Positions 49,048 to 57,433 of a DNA stretch of 64,000 nt are shown here, piece after piece (the stretch's first letter is position 1; each line of letters opens with the position of its first letter). The DNA is from Phocaeicola fibrisolvens (GTDB taxonomy: Bacteria > Bacteroidota > Bacteroidia > Bacteroidales > Bacteroidaceae). The position numbers and the translations under genes were made by a program. Below the pieces are notes generated by a model. The model ran no database searches. It was not told the origin of the DNA and saw nothing but the letters and a program-made list of their open reading frames with translations. The stretch is from NCBI RefSeq assembly GCF_025567125.1, contig NZ_JAOQJI010000021.1, forward strand, positions 1-64,000. The letters are read 5' to 3'.

Positions 49048-52000
49048 TTAAAATGTCAACTGCAAACCAGCAAAGAACTCACGATTTGCCCAATATGTAT
49101 CTCCAGAGTAGTAATATGCTCCATCTACACCACGATTCAAAGTAGAACCATTATTGGGGACTTGCGGGTCAAACATAGAATATCCTGTAATAGTGAACGG
49201 ATTCTTTACACCCAGATACAAACGTAAAGATTCAATGTGTGCTTTTGAAATCAATGCTTTGTCAAAAGTATATCCCAAGGTAATACGATTGCAACGGAAA
49301 TAAGAACCATTTTCAATAAAATAATCAGATGCCATAGTATGATTACCATTCGGGTCATTCAGTACAGCACGGGGAACATCGGTATTCACATTGGCCGGCA
49401 ATGTAATAGTCTCACCACCTGCAGTTGTAAAGGTTACATCTTCCGCACGGAAACGATTGTTCATATCTGCCATCTGATTCTTTGCAGCATAACCACCCAT
49501 CAACTCTGTCTTCCAGTTATTATAAATCTGGTTTCCAAAGTCACCTTGCCACAACATTGAAAAATCAAATCCTTTATATTCTGCCGTAATATTCAAACCA
49601 AAAGAGCAATTCGGTAAAGAAGAACCGATAAATGTCTTATCGTCATCTGTAATTTGTCCGTCACCATTCAAATCCACGTATTTCAAATCTCCAGCTGCAG
49701 CAGAAGGTTGAAGACGTTCTCCCTTGCTATTTACATAGTTAGCGGCCTCTTCATCTGTACGGAACAAACCATCTGTCTTATATCCCCAGAATTGAGCTAC
49801 CGGCTGTCCAACTACCGTCATTGTCACATTACCCGTACTACAAGCACCACCGGCAAGTGAAGCATTGTCACCCAAACTTGTTACTTCATTCCGATAAAGA
49901 GAGAAATTAGGAGAAATAGTCAATTTCACATCCCCAATCTGCTCACGATAAGTAGCTGAAAGTTCGATACCCCAGTTCTTCATGCTACCCACATTAGAAT
50001 ACATGGTATTGATATTACCTGTTGATTTAGGTAACTGTACGGCAAGCAACATATCGGTTGTCTTACGATTATAATAATCGAATACCAAGCTGAATTTATT
50101 ATTAAACATATCAAGGTCAAAACCTACACCTGCATCTCTGGTTGTTTCCCATGATAAATCTGGATTAGCAAAATTTTCAATCAATGGGGCAGATGCATTA
50201 GAAGCAGTTCCCTCAGGATTAATCTGGTTAGGACCAAAAGTATAATATCTGTTGTCGGTTACCACTACTGACTGATAATCATACCGTCCAACCGCATTGG
50301 CACTACCAATCCAACCCAATGTGGCACGAAGTTTCAAGTTGTTCAACCAACTGGAAGTGGCATCTTTCATCCAAGATTCCTCGCTTACTCTCCAACCTAC
50401 AGAGAATGATGGGAAATATCCCCAACGATTGCCTTTCTTGAACTTAGAAGATTCATCTGCACGGAAATTGGCGGTAATCATATATTTGCTGTTGTATGAA
50501 TACATCACTCTGGCCAGATAAGAAAAATAAGCTTCGTTATACTGTGAACTCGTGATGTTCTGACTGTCCGGGAAACGACTTTCCGGACCAAAATCTGCAT
50601 ATTCATTGCTACGACCAGAAATACCCGTAGACCATCCGTCAAATTTTTCTGATACCACACCTAAAACTCCCGACAAAGTGTGTACGTCATTAAAGGTCTT
50701 ATCGAAAGTCAACAAGTTTTCAATAATCTCATGTCCGCTTCCTCCTTTTGTTGTACTCTGTGAATTATATGACTGTCTTCCATTAGCGGTTCCAAGATCA
50801 TGTTCCGGAATGAGAGTGGCATCATTGTTTCTGGCAAATGAATAGGTATAAGTCAAACGGTATTTCAACCAGTCAAAAATCTTTATTTCTCCAAAAATAC
50901 TTCCCAATGCACTGATGGATCGATTGCGAAGCTTTTCATTTCTTAAGAACCAGATCTGGTTGACCAAGTCATTTCCGTCACGTCCATTGTTACCAGTCAA
51001 GAAGAAACTACCATCCTCATTATACACTGGAAGGTTGGAAGGAGTCTGTAAAGCATTCATCAAAGAGGCACCCGTAAATCCATTTGTTCTGCTATAATTG
51101 GCAAATATACGACCACCGTAAGTAAAACGCCCTACAGTTCCTTCTACATTGGCATAGATGTTATCCACTTTCACATCTTCCGTATGCATCTTATCATCAT
51201 TGTCTGCATGTGTGGCACCAATACGATAGCTGGCATATTTACTACCTCCACTTACTGACAAGTCATATTTCTGATAGTTTGTATTGCTAAAATATTCATC
51301 CCACCAGTCTGTGCTACCAAGCGGACTACTTGGATTTGCCACACCTGCCGGAACTGTTTTATTCCATGTGCCATTGGCAATTGCATTCGCATCGGAGGAA
51401 TTATAATAAAGTTCATTTACATAAACGGCATAGTCATAAGGATTCAACATGTCTACCTTACTTGTATTTGAACCAAAACCGGCATATGCATTAAAACTTA
51501 CTTTCGGTTTTCCTTCAGCTCCCTTTTTCGTAGTGACTACAATTACACCATTTGCACCACGCACACCGTAGATAGCACACGAAGCCGCATCCTTCAACAC
51601 CTGAATAGACTCAATTTCATTATCATTCGGAATGTTACCAGAGGCGTCAATGATACCATCTACTACCCACAACGGGTCTGTACTACCTGTAATAGAAGAA
51701 GTACCACGAATACGAATCTTACCACCTGATACATTCACACCTGCCGTACTACCCTGCAAGGCATCTGTAATTCCACCCGGAGACTTCAAAACTTCCTTTG
51801 GGCTCAAAGTGGCAATTGCTGAAGTCAAATCTTCTTTTTTCTGAGTACCATATCCTACTACTACGACATCATCCAGTAATTGCGTGTCTTCTTTCAACGT
51901 AACAGTCAAATCTGTTCTGCCAGCAACCGAAATTTCCTGACTTTTATATCCTACAAAAGATACCACAATCACCGAATTAGAAGGTACATTCAATGTAAAT

Positions 52001-52191
52001 CCCCCTTCAAAATCTGTAATTGTACCATTAGTTGTACCTTTCTGAAGCACACTCGCTCCAATAACCGACTCCCCAGTTCCATCTTTAACGACTCCTTTTA
52101 CGGTAATATTTTGGGACAAAGCCCATAAAGGAATCATACAAAACAATATGAGTAGCCATGTAAGGCGTAATCCAAAAAAGTTTTTCATCAT
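49048..52191 (-). CDS. SusC-like TonB-dependent oligosaccharide transporter
   Basis: 1047 residues. Signal peptide to about residue 27, carboxypeptidase-D-like domain about 28-105 (GVVKDGTGESVIGASVLQKG), TonB-box region DDVVVVGYGTQKKEDLTSAI, plug about 120-235 (ALQGSTAGVNVSG; DAASCAIYGVRGANGVIVVT) and a 22-strand barrel ending in aromatic residues (FFAGLQLTF). It moves oligosaccharides across the outer membrane with TonB energy. Only one SusC/SusD pair serves the whole locus in this window. Its promoter P4 lies about 340 bp upstream. Confidence 0.97.
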   Translation of the reverse strand: MMKNFFGLRLTWLLILFCMIPLWALSQNITVKGVVKDGTGESVIGASVLQKGTTNGTITDFEGGFTLNVPSNSVIVVSFVGYKSQEISVAGRTDLTVTLKEDTQLLDDVVVVGYGTQKKEDLTSAIATLSPKEVLKSPGGITDALQGSTAGVNVSGGKIRIRGTSSITGSTDPLWVVDGIIDASGNIPNDNEIESIQVLKDAASCAIYGVRGANGVIVVTTKKGAEGKPKVSFNAYAGFGSNTSKVDMLNPYDYAVYVNELYYNSSDANAIANGTWNKTVPAGVANPSSPLGSTDWWDEYFSNTNYQKYDLSVSGGSKYASYRIGATHADNDDKMHTEDVKVDNIYANVEGTVGRFTYGGRIFANYSRTNGFTGASLMNALQTPSNLPVYNEDGSFFLTGNNGRDGNDLVNQIWFLRNEKLRNRSISALGSIFGEIKIFDWLKYRLTYTYSFARNNDATLIPEHDLGTANGRQSYNSQSTTKGGSGHEIIENLLTFDKTFNDVHTLSGVLGVVSEKFDGWSTGISGRSNEYADFGPESRFPDSQNITSSQYNEAYFSYLARVMYSYNSKYMITANFRADESSKFKKGNRWGYFPSFSVGWRVSEESWMKDATSSWLNNLKLRATLGWIGSANAVGRYDYQSVVVTDNRYYTFGPNQINPEGTASNASAPLIENFANPDLSWETTRDAGVGFDLDMFNNKFSLVFDYYNRKTTDMLLAVQLPKSTGNINTMYSNVGSMKNWGIELSATYREQIGDVKLTISPNFSLYRNEVTSLGDNASLAGGACSTGNVTMTVVGQPVAQFWGYKTDGLFRTDEEAANYVNSKGERLQPSAAAGDLKYVDLNGDGQITDDDKTFIGSSLPNCSFGLNITAEYKGFDFSMLWQGDFGNQIYNNWKTELMGGYAAKNQMADMNNRFRAEDVTFTTAGGETITLPANVNTDVPRAVLNDPNGNHTMASDYFIENGSYFRCNRITLGYTFDKALISKAHIESLRLYLGVKNPFTITGYSMFDPQVPNNGSTLNRGVDGAYYYSGDTYWANREFFAGLQLTF

Positions 52192-52520
52192 AGTTGTATG
52201 TTTAATAGTTAATAAATTTCTCTCTTACCAAGTATGTCTCTTCATTTTTCTTTTTAATGTTTACATAAACATAAAATTCACTTTCAACAAAGAATTTTGT
52301 TTCATTACAATTTTCTTAAGAAGTCGATAGAAAATAAGAACAATTTTATAAGCCCTTTCTTCTATATTGACTGAAGCAGCAAAACAACTAAAAATAGGGA
52401 AAATATCCAGCTATACACTTTACTTCCCCGTCAGTATACTTCAAGGTATCATCCTCCATCATCCATTGTAGTGTCCATATGCATTTTCATTTAAGATTAC
52501 ACAATTACAAATCATTTAAC
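52192..52520 (-). other. Long 5' leader of the susC message
   Basis: If transcription starts just downstream of the -7 element at 52527-52534, about 330 untranslated bases precede susC. I see one perfect short palindrome (ATGTTTA-CA-TAAACAT, 52257-52272) about 65 bp before the ATG and no recognised riboswitch. PUL leaders of this size are often sites of small-RNA or RNA-binding control, but nothing here proves it. Confidence 0.4.
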
Positions 52521-52526
52521 ACGCCA

Positions 52527-52591
52527 CAAATGTAGTTCTTAATAAATGAAAGGAATTATACCATATTACAAACACGCATATTACATGTTAC
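52527..52591 (-). promoter_or_regulatory. Promoter and putative HTCS operator of susCD (P4)
   Basis: Minus strand: GTAACATGT starts at 52591, GTAATATGG at 52569 (22 bp later), TACATTTG -7 element at 52534 (35 bp later); the total of 57 bp equals that in P1-P3. Farther upstream on the plus strand GTAACATTT (52607) and GATACATTC (52628) form another 21-bp pair pointing the opposite way. Confidence 0.6.
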
Positions 52592-52674
52592 ATCCAACTC
52601 ACACGTGTAACATTTTCTTTATCCCATGATACATTCAGGCTATAAAACATAAAAAAGGGCTTTTCAAGACCCAT

Positions 52675-52756
52675 AAACGCAAGTACGTTTTACTTAAAAC
52701 GCAAGTGCATTTAAAACAAAACGCAAGTGCGTTTTCGAGCAAACGTACTTGCGTTT
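52675..52756. repeat. Array of four 16-bp palindromes at exact 22-bp period (array 2)
   Basis: Units start at 52675, 52697, 52719 and 52741. The arms are again AAACGC/GCGTTT (single mismatches in three units) and the core is AAGT in three units and its complement ACTT in the fourth; 6-bp spacers are all different. It lies directly downstream of the winged-helix regulator's stop (52798) and upstream of the susC promoter, i.e. at the 3' end of a minus-strand operon, like array 1. No gene is seen in the rest of 52592-52797. Confidence 0.9.
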
Positions 52757-52797
52757 TTCACGAGGACTCATATCTCCTCCAATGTATTCAAAAATCC

Positions 52798-53085
52798 TCA
52801 AAATCCAGGGAAATATCCTCTCAGTGCTTCCACATATTCTGCCATGGCCTCCCTGCCTTTTGCGGTCATCCGGCAAACGGTACGAGGTTTCTTGCCCGCA
52901 AAACTCTTCTCAATCTCGATGTAGCCGGCCTCATTCAGTTTGTCGAGCTGAACACTGAGATTACCCGCCGTTGCCTGGGTCTGCTCTTTCAGGTATACGA
53001 ACTCGGCTTCCTCCACCGACAAAAGAATGGACATCACCGCCAGCCGCAACTGGGAATGGAGCAACGGATTTAATTCCTTCAACAT
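52798..53085 (-). CDS. Winged-helix transcriptional regulator (HTH_27-like)
   Basis: 95 residues forming one winged-helix domain: LLHSQLRLAVMSILLS (helix 1), LKEQTQATAGNLSVQLDKL (helix-turn-helix core), GYIEIEKSFAGKKPRTVCRM (wing) and a final helix. This is the MarR/ArsR-like single-domain type common in Bacteroidetes, with no visible ligand or metal site. Its start overlaps the stop of the membrane-protein gene by 7 bp, so the two are translated together. It is the best candidate to bind the GTTTATnnnATAAAC palindromes in its own promoter and in that of the 2TM gene. Confidence 0.85.
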   Translation of the reverse strand: MLKELNPLLHSQLRLAVMSILLSVEEAEFVYLKEQTQATAGNLSVQLDKLNEAGYIEIEKSFAGKKPRTVCRMTAKGREAMAEYVEALRGYFPGF

Positions 53086-53696
53086 ACCTGACGGGCTTTA
53101 CGGTTCAAATAATGGCCGGGCAAAACCATCATCACCAGAAACGACAATCCGAAATACAGATTCCAGTCGACCGTGGAAGACTGGTGGATGGTGTAGGCCA
53201 TCAGCATATAGATGGCAAAGCAGAAAGCCACCAGCGGACACCACGTCACCAGACGGCTGCGGATAACCACACCGGTAATGGAAACACCGATGCCGCAATA
53301 AAGCAAGGAAAGAGGAAGCATCAGTGAAAAATCCACTCTTCCATAATAAAAGGTCAGCAAGCACATGATAAGCACCGTCAGCACAAACAGACTTCCTATC
53401 ACTTTCCAGACCTGCGTAATGGCACGGTCTGTATAAGTAATCACCTCCGCGACCTGCCGACGCTGTTCCCAAAGCATGAAGCCCCAGAACAAAAACATAG
53501 TGAACCAACCAAAATTCCAGCGGGAATCACCCGTGTAGTACACCAACAAAAACAACAATACTGAAAGGGCGGTAGTAAAATAGCCCCAGTAAAGAAACTG
53601 GTTGCCACTGCCCACTTCCAGATTTTTCCGTGTGGAATGAATCATCTGTGAAATCAGTTCCAGACTTTCCCGTTCTGATAATCTCTTTTCTTCCAT
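53079..53696 (-). CDS. Six-segment integral membrane protein, regulator partner
   Basis: 205 residues from ATG 53696 (MEEKRLSERESLELISQM); the longer frame to 53792 runs through the promoter and is rejected. A polar N-terminal helix (1-38) precedes about six membrane segments (FLYWGYFTTALSVLLFLLVY; GSLFVLTVLIMCLLTF; LPLSLLYCGIGVSITGVVI and others). I do not recognise a named family. Coupling to a winged-helix regulator, with stop and start overlapping, suggests it either senses a membrane signal for the regulator or is its main target. The promoter carries the operator palindrome between -33 and -7. Confidence 0.8.
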   Translation of the reverse strand: MEEKRLSERESLELISQMIHSTRKNLEVGSGNQFLYWGYFTTALSVLLFLLVYYTGDSRWNFGWFTMFLFWGFMLWEQRRQVAEVITYTDRAITQVWKVIGSLFVLTVLIMCLLTFYYGRVDFSLMLPLSLLYCGIGVSITGVVIRSRLVTWCPLVAFCFAIYMLMAYTIHQSSTVDWNLYFGLSFLVMMVLPGHYLNRKARQVC

Positions 53697-53722
53697 AAGG
53701 CACTCATTTGTTTTTAGTTTTT

Positions 53723-53754
53723 CAAAAATAATGTAGTTTATCAAATAAACCAAA
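53723..53754 (-). promoter_or_regulatory. Promoter with operator palindrome for membrane protein / regulator operon
   Basis: Read on the plus strand: -7 complement CAAAAATA at 53723-53730, 5 bp, palindrome GTTTATCAAATAAAC at 53736-53750, then -33 complement CAAA at 53751-53754. A protein on the palindrome would block both elements, so repression is expected. Geometry is identical to the promoter at 54145. Confidence 0.7.
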
Positions 53755-53831
53755 TTTTCACTTAAATTCTCGGGCCACCATACCAGTGACAAAACTTCTC
53801 AATAACAAGCATAAACTCCACAAACGTTTCA

Positions 53832-54053
53832 TTATTTTTCCTCCTTATCCGTGTAATACCATGAAATGATTTCCATGGAAAGACTCAGGCCCCAGCCCAA
53901 GGCCACCCATCCTACCCACCAGCAGTGCGGGGAGGTTGCATAATTCAACACTGCCAGGAAAAGATTCATCACCACATATCGCATAATTTTTAGCTTTAAA
54001 TGTGCAGGCCACCGGCGACAACACCGCCCCCATTTTTTAATCGTTTCCATCAT
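53832..54053 (-). CDS. Small 2TM-domain membrane protein
   Basis: 73 residues (start at 54053 or the next codon). Basic N-terminus, two membrane helices (YVVMNLFLAVLNYA and VGWVALGWGLSLSMEIISWY) joined by a short Trp-rich turn, and an acidic tail. The GWGLSL segment fits the 2TM domain of Bacteroidetes, often found near or fused to signalling proteins. Function unknown. It has its own promoter with the same palindromic operator as the regulator operon, plus a second palindrome in its leader, so it belongs to the same small regulon. Confidence 0.75.
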   Translation of the reverse strand: MMETIKKWGRCCRRWPAHLKLKIMRYVVMNLFLAVLNYATSPHCWWVGWVALGWGLSLSMEIISWYYTDKEEK

Positions 54054-54077
54054 TCCTCCTTTTGATTAAACAAAACA

Positions 54078-54092
54078 GTTTATATTATAAAC
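54078..54092. promoter_or_regulatory. Second operator palindrome in the leader of the 2TM gene
   Basis: GTTTATATTATAAAC, a perfect 15-bp palindrome 25 bp before the 2TM start codon and 65 bp from the promoter copy. It may allow cooperative binding or looping with the site at 54158-54172. Confidence 0.6.
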
Positions 54093-54144
54093 CATAAATT
54101 GATAAATAAAAGCAAGGAGGCGCGCTTCTCTCTTGCTTTCACTG

Positions 54145-54176
54145 CAAATATAAATAAGTTTATTTTATAAACCAAA
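54145..54176 (-). promoter_or_regulatory. Promoter with operator palindrome for the 2TM gene
   Basis: Plus-strand reading: CAAATATA (-7 complement, 54145-54152), 5 bp, GTTTATTTTATAAAC (54158-54172), CAAA (-33 complement, 54173-54176). Same spacing as at 53723-53754. Confidence 0.7.
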
Positions 54177-54201
54177 CAAAAGCGGAAAAAATAAATAAAA
54201 A

Positions 54202-54232
54202 AACCGTTCCAGCTTGAATGACTGAAACGGTT
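54202..54232 (-). terminator. Terminator of the cytochrome operon
   Basis: AACCGTTTC / GGAACGGTT stem (one G-U pair) with a 13-base loop, followed on the minus strand by a T-rich tract. It begins 28 bp after the peroxidase stop codon. Confidence 0.85.
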
Positions 54233-54259
54233 CTTATTATATAATAGGTATACTCTTAT

Positions 54260-55645
54260 TTATTTCTGCAAATTCACATTCGTCAACAATTTACCTTGAT
54301 ACTCACCCGTCAGCGTCTGCAAGAAAGCAACAATCTGCTTCACTTCCTGCTGCGACAAATCTACACCGACTTCATATTTTCCCATGGCTCTGACAGCATC
54401 TTCCAGTGTAGCCTGAGTGGCGTCATGGAAATAAGGCGCAGTCAGTGCCACATTGCGTAAGCCGGGCACTTTGAAGCGGTAACGGTCTCTTTCGTTCTTT
54501 GTTTCCTTGAAACGACCGTTGTCTTCCACGGTCAGTTCCGTACCACGGTCGGCAAAATAGTCCTGCTTGATACCCATCAGTTCATACGACTGTCCGCCCA
54601 TGTTCTCGCCTACATGGCAAGTGGCGCAATTGTATTTCTTGAACAAATCATATCCGGCCAGTTCTTCGGTTGTCAACGCTGCCATATCCCCTTTCAGGTA
54701 TTTGTCGAAACGCGAATTCGGCGTGAGCAGAGTTTTTTCAAACTCCTGAATGGCATTCGTGATGTTGGCTTCGTTAATGCCGTCGGGATATACTTCCGTA
54801 AATGCCTTGCTGAATGCCGCATCTGCTTTAAGCTTATCACAGATTTCATCGAACGACTTGCAAGCCATTTCTACCGGGTTCAAAGGAGGTCCAGCTGCCT
54901 GGTCGGCCAATGTAGCGGCACGTCCGTCCCAGAACTGCACAAAATTATACAACGCATTGAAGACCGTCGGTGCGTTCACACCTCCATGCTGTCCGCCTAC
55001 ACCTTCCGAAAACGGCTTGTTGTCTACTCCACCCGTATTCAATCCGTGACAAGAGGAGCATGACACGGTATTGTCGGCCGACAAACGTACGTCGTGGAAC
55101 AGCAGGTTACCCAATATCACCTTACGCATATCCACCGGCACGGAATCCTGCACCGGACGAATTGCCTCATTCGTCCATTGCTTGTCAGCCAACGGATTGG
55201 GGTAGAAAGTTTCACGTTGAGATTTGACCCACGCAAGCGCCATCTGTGTTTCGGTATCGGTCAATGAAGAACCCCAGTGAACGAGGTAATACTTAGCCAA
55301 CGGCATCATACCATCGGCAATCACTTTCTCCACTTTGGCCAAGTCCACTTCATTGATCTTTTCGCCCTTCTTCAATGCCCCTACCATCGGAGTCATGTCG
55401 AAAGAACGATAGCCCAAACGCACATCTTCTTTCACCAATTTGCCTGCTACCGGAAATTCAGCATAGAAAGGCAACTTCGGATCGGCTGAATGGCAAGCCA
55501 TACAACCGCTGCTTTCAATGATTTCTTCCATTTGCGCATTACTTTCCAAACTGGCTGAAGGTGCTTTATTCACCAACCGGTAGACCACACAAAGCACGAT
55601 GGCCACCACCAGCACGGAAAGAATAATCTTCGAACTTTTTTTCAT
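54260..55645 (-). CDS. Cytochrome-c-peroxidase/MauG-like multihaem protein
   Basis: 461 residues anchored by an N-terminal membrane helix (about 7-24), facing the periplasm. Three CxxCH haem sites are visible: Cys48-His52 (CMACH), Cys196-His200 (CSSCH) and Cys340-His344 (CATCH). The last two with the intervening domain match the di-haem peroxidase fold (HDVRLSADNTVSC; FNALYNFVQFWDGR); the first is an extra N-terminal mono-haem domain. It would reduce hydrogen peroxide or oxidise a partner using electrons from a quinol or cytochrome. The two genes upstream encode the cytochrome c maturation proteins that would attach its haems. Confidence 0.92.
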   Translation of the reverse strand: MKKSSKIILSVLVVAIVLCVVYRLVNKAPSASLESNAQMEEIIESSGCMACHSADPKLPFYAEFPVAGKLVKEDVRLGYRSFDMTPMVGALKKGEKINEVDLAKVEKVIADGMMPLAKYYLVHWGSSLTDTETQMALAWVKSQRETFYPNPLADKQWTNEAIRPVQDSVPVDMRKVILGNLLFHDVRLSADNTVSCSSCHGLNTGGVDNKPFSEGVGGQHGGVNAPTVFNALYNFVQFWDGRAATLADQAAGPPLNPVEMACKSFDEICDKLKADAAFSKAFTEVYPDGINEANITNAIQEFEKTLLTPNSRFDKYLKGDMAALTTEELAGYDLFKKYNCATCHVGENMGGQSYELMGIKQDYFADRGTELTVEDNGRFKETKNERDRYRFKVPGLRNVALTAPYFHDATQATLEDAVRAMGKYEVGVDLSQQEVKQIVAFLQTLTGEYQGKLLTNVNLQK

Positions 55646-55692
55646 AAAAGAATGAATTTAAAATTAAACAAACAGTATATATAAAAATAACA

Positions 55693-56475
55693 CTATGAAC
55701 GAGAATACAGATGTACACTTTGCCGAGCCGCTGGAAGGTAGTTTACTCCATACCAGCACATCTGAAGCGACAGAAAAGAAACAATTAATATCCAGTACAG
55801 CATGCGGGAAGCATTCCTACGGAACAGTCGGAGGTGTACATACAACAAATAGCCCGTCCACGTCACTGCGGCCCAGGTCTCTTTCGGATCCCAGCTCCAA
55901 TAATGTCCCCAGGCTGCCTTGGCCCAGATAGCCCCTGTAAGCATGCCGACGGTAAGAAAAGCCAACCCTGCATAAACCAGTTTGTCGGCTGCTTCAAGAT
56001 AGTTCGCACGATGCTTAAAGAGTCCCATGCACGACAAGATAAAGGCGCATCCCAGCACAGAGTAAGAAAACATGTAAATTGTGACATGGGGAATGAACCA
56101 CGGACTCTGCAAGGCAGGCATGAGAGACTGGTCATGAATTTCGGGTTTCAGAATATTGATAAGAGCAAATACCGCACCTACCACCGTAGAAAAGGACAAT
56201 ATCCAAGGATATTTCCAGCGGATATAGGTCAGCAGTCCGGAAACTCCCATAAAAAAGGAATACCACAACCGGGTCTCACCCATGGTGCGCAAAGGAGGAC
56301 GCTGCAAGTATATCCAGAAACCGGCAATAAACACCCCAAAGACCAGGATGCCCGACAATGTCAGCAGGATGGCCCACCGGTTACGCTCTCTGGAAAACAA
56401 CGCAACACCTGCCCCGCTACCCCATAAGGCTATGGCCGAAAGGGCAAACCAATGAAAATTATTCCACGTAATCAT
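55693..56475 (-). CDS. ccsA: Cytochrome c biogenesis protein CcsA/ResC (haem lyase subunit)
   Basis: 260 residues with about eight membrane segments. The haem-handling WWD-type motif GHYWSWDPKETW is present at about residues 188-199, with conserved histidines such as in PWFIHPHV-like segments nearby. With ResB it forms the system II cytochrome c synthase that exports haem and ligates it to CxxCH motifs. It lies 45 bp after ResB and 47 bp before the peroxidase, an operon dedicated to that cytochrome. Confidence 0.92.
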   Translation of the reverse strand: MITWNNFHWFALSAIALWGSGAGVALFSRERNRWAILLTLSGILVFGVFIAGFWIYLQRPPLRTMGETRLWYSFFMGVSGLLTYIRWKYPWILSFSTVVGAVFALINILKPEIHDQSLMPALQSPWFIPHVTIYMFSYSVLGCAFILSCMGLFKHRANYLEAADKLVYAGLAFLTVGMLTGAIWAKAAWGHYWSWDPKETWAAVTWTGYLLYVHLRLFRRNASRMLYWILIVSFLSLQMCWYGVNYLPAARQSVHLYSRS

Positions 56476-56520
56476 GTATGCAAAGTATTCGTTTTAATAA
56501 AGTCTAGTCATCAATATTTC

Positions 56521-57408
56521 TTAATATGAAGTCATTCTCCGCCTGTCGGGCCCAGCCAGAAACAGTAGGACACTTCCGCACAACATCATCACGATGCCCA
56601 GCCACATGAGGTGTTTCAAGGGCTCACGCACAATCTGGACCACACAATACCGAGGTTGCGGTGACTGCACATCATAAGACGTCAGATAATAATCTTCGGC
56701 CCAGTTTGCCGCATAAGGATGATTTACCTCCAGATGAACGGGCTGTCCGTCTATCGAAACCTCTGCAAAAAAACGACGCGGACTTCCATTGGGATAATGC
56801 TCCACGGTGAAATCAGTAAGCTGTAATGCTTTTGGCAGATAAACCTTGGTTCCTTGTTCCGAATAGGCCTCATTGCTAGGGGAATCCCGAAACACCGGGA
56901 TACGCAGCGTCTGTTCTTCAGCGCTTCCTATCACTCCGGCAAAAAGGGCCAGCCACAATCCGGCATGGTTGAGTACAAAACGCCACCGGTTACGTCCCGG
57001 AAGAAATCCTCTCTTCAAGGTAATCATTCCCAAATGGGTGAGCAAAGCGAATAGGCCTGTCACAAAAATCCAGGAAGACATGAAATTGTAGCATCCCAGG
57101 CGGGAAAAGATACCCGATTTCTCCGCAGTTTCCTGGGCTGAAAGCTGAGGAAACAAACCGATAACCAGACAACCGGCCAAAAACCAGCCTAATGTCCAGT
57201 AAGTACATTGAGGAGAAATCCATAACCTAACGGTTTGGGAGGAACGCTTCTCCTTATACATATATACCATTCCTCCTATCCAAAGCAAGGCTAGGAGAAC
57301 ATCCAACGGAAAAGCGAAAAAGGCAAATGGAAAATTGCCAAAAACACATTGCACTACGATGGAAAGCAGCAACAATGCAATGAATAGTAAGTTAGTCTTT
57401 AAGTTCAT
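56521..57408 (-). CDS. resB: Cytochrome c biogenesis protein ResB-like
   Basis: 295 residues with four membrane segments (LLFIALLLLSIVVQCVF; LLWIGGMVYMY; WTLGWFLAGCLVIGLF; a C-terminal LMWLGIVMMLCGSVLLFL) and a large periplasmic part (about 170-260) with a ResB-type end segment VREPLKHLMWLGI. Shorter than long ResB proteins, as usual in Bacteroidetes. It is the first gene of the three-gene cytochrome operon and has a strong promoter immediately upstream. Partner of CcsA in system II cytochrome c maturation. Confidence 0.85.
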   Translation of the reverse strand: MNLKTNLLFIALLLLSIVVQCVFGNFPFAFFAFPLDVLLALLWIGGMVYMYKEKRSSQTVRLWISPQCTYWTLGWFLAGCLVIGLFPQLSAQETAEKSGIFSRLGCYNFMSSWIFVTGLFALLTHLGMITLKRGFLPGRNRWRFVLNHAGLWLALFAGVIGSAEEQTLRIPVFRDSPSNEAYSEQGTKVYLPKALQLTDFTVEHYPNGSPRRFFAEVSIDGQPVHLEVNHPYAANWAEDYYLTSYDVQSPQPRYCVVQIVREPLKHLMWLGIVMMLCGSVLLFLAGPDRRRMTSY

Positions 57409-57433
57409 TCATCATAGGTTGGTGAAATATCTG

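Noticed and set aside
52257..52272. ATGTTTA-CA-TAAACAT palindrome as a further operator of the winged-helix regulator
   Set aside because: Half-sites are similar, but the centre spacing is 2 instead of 5 bp and it is not in a promoter, so I did not add it to that regulon.
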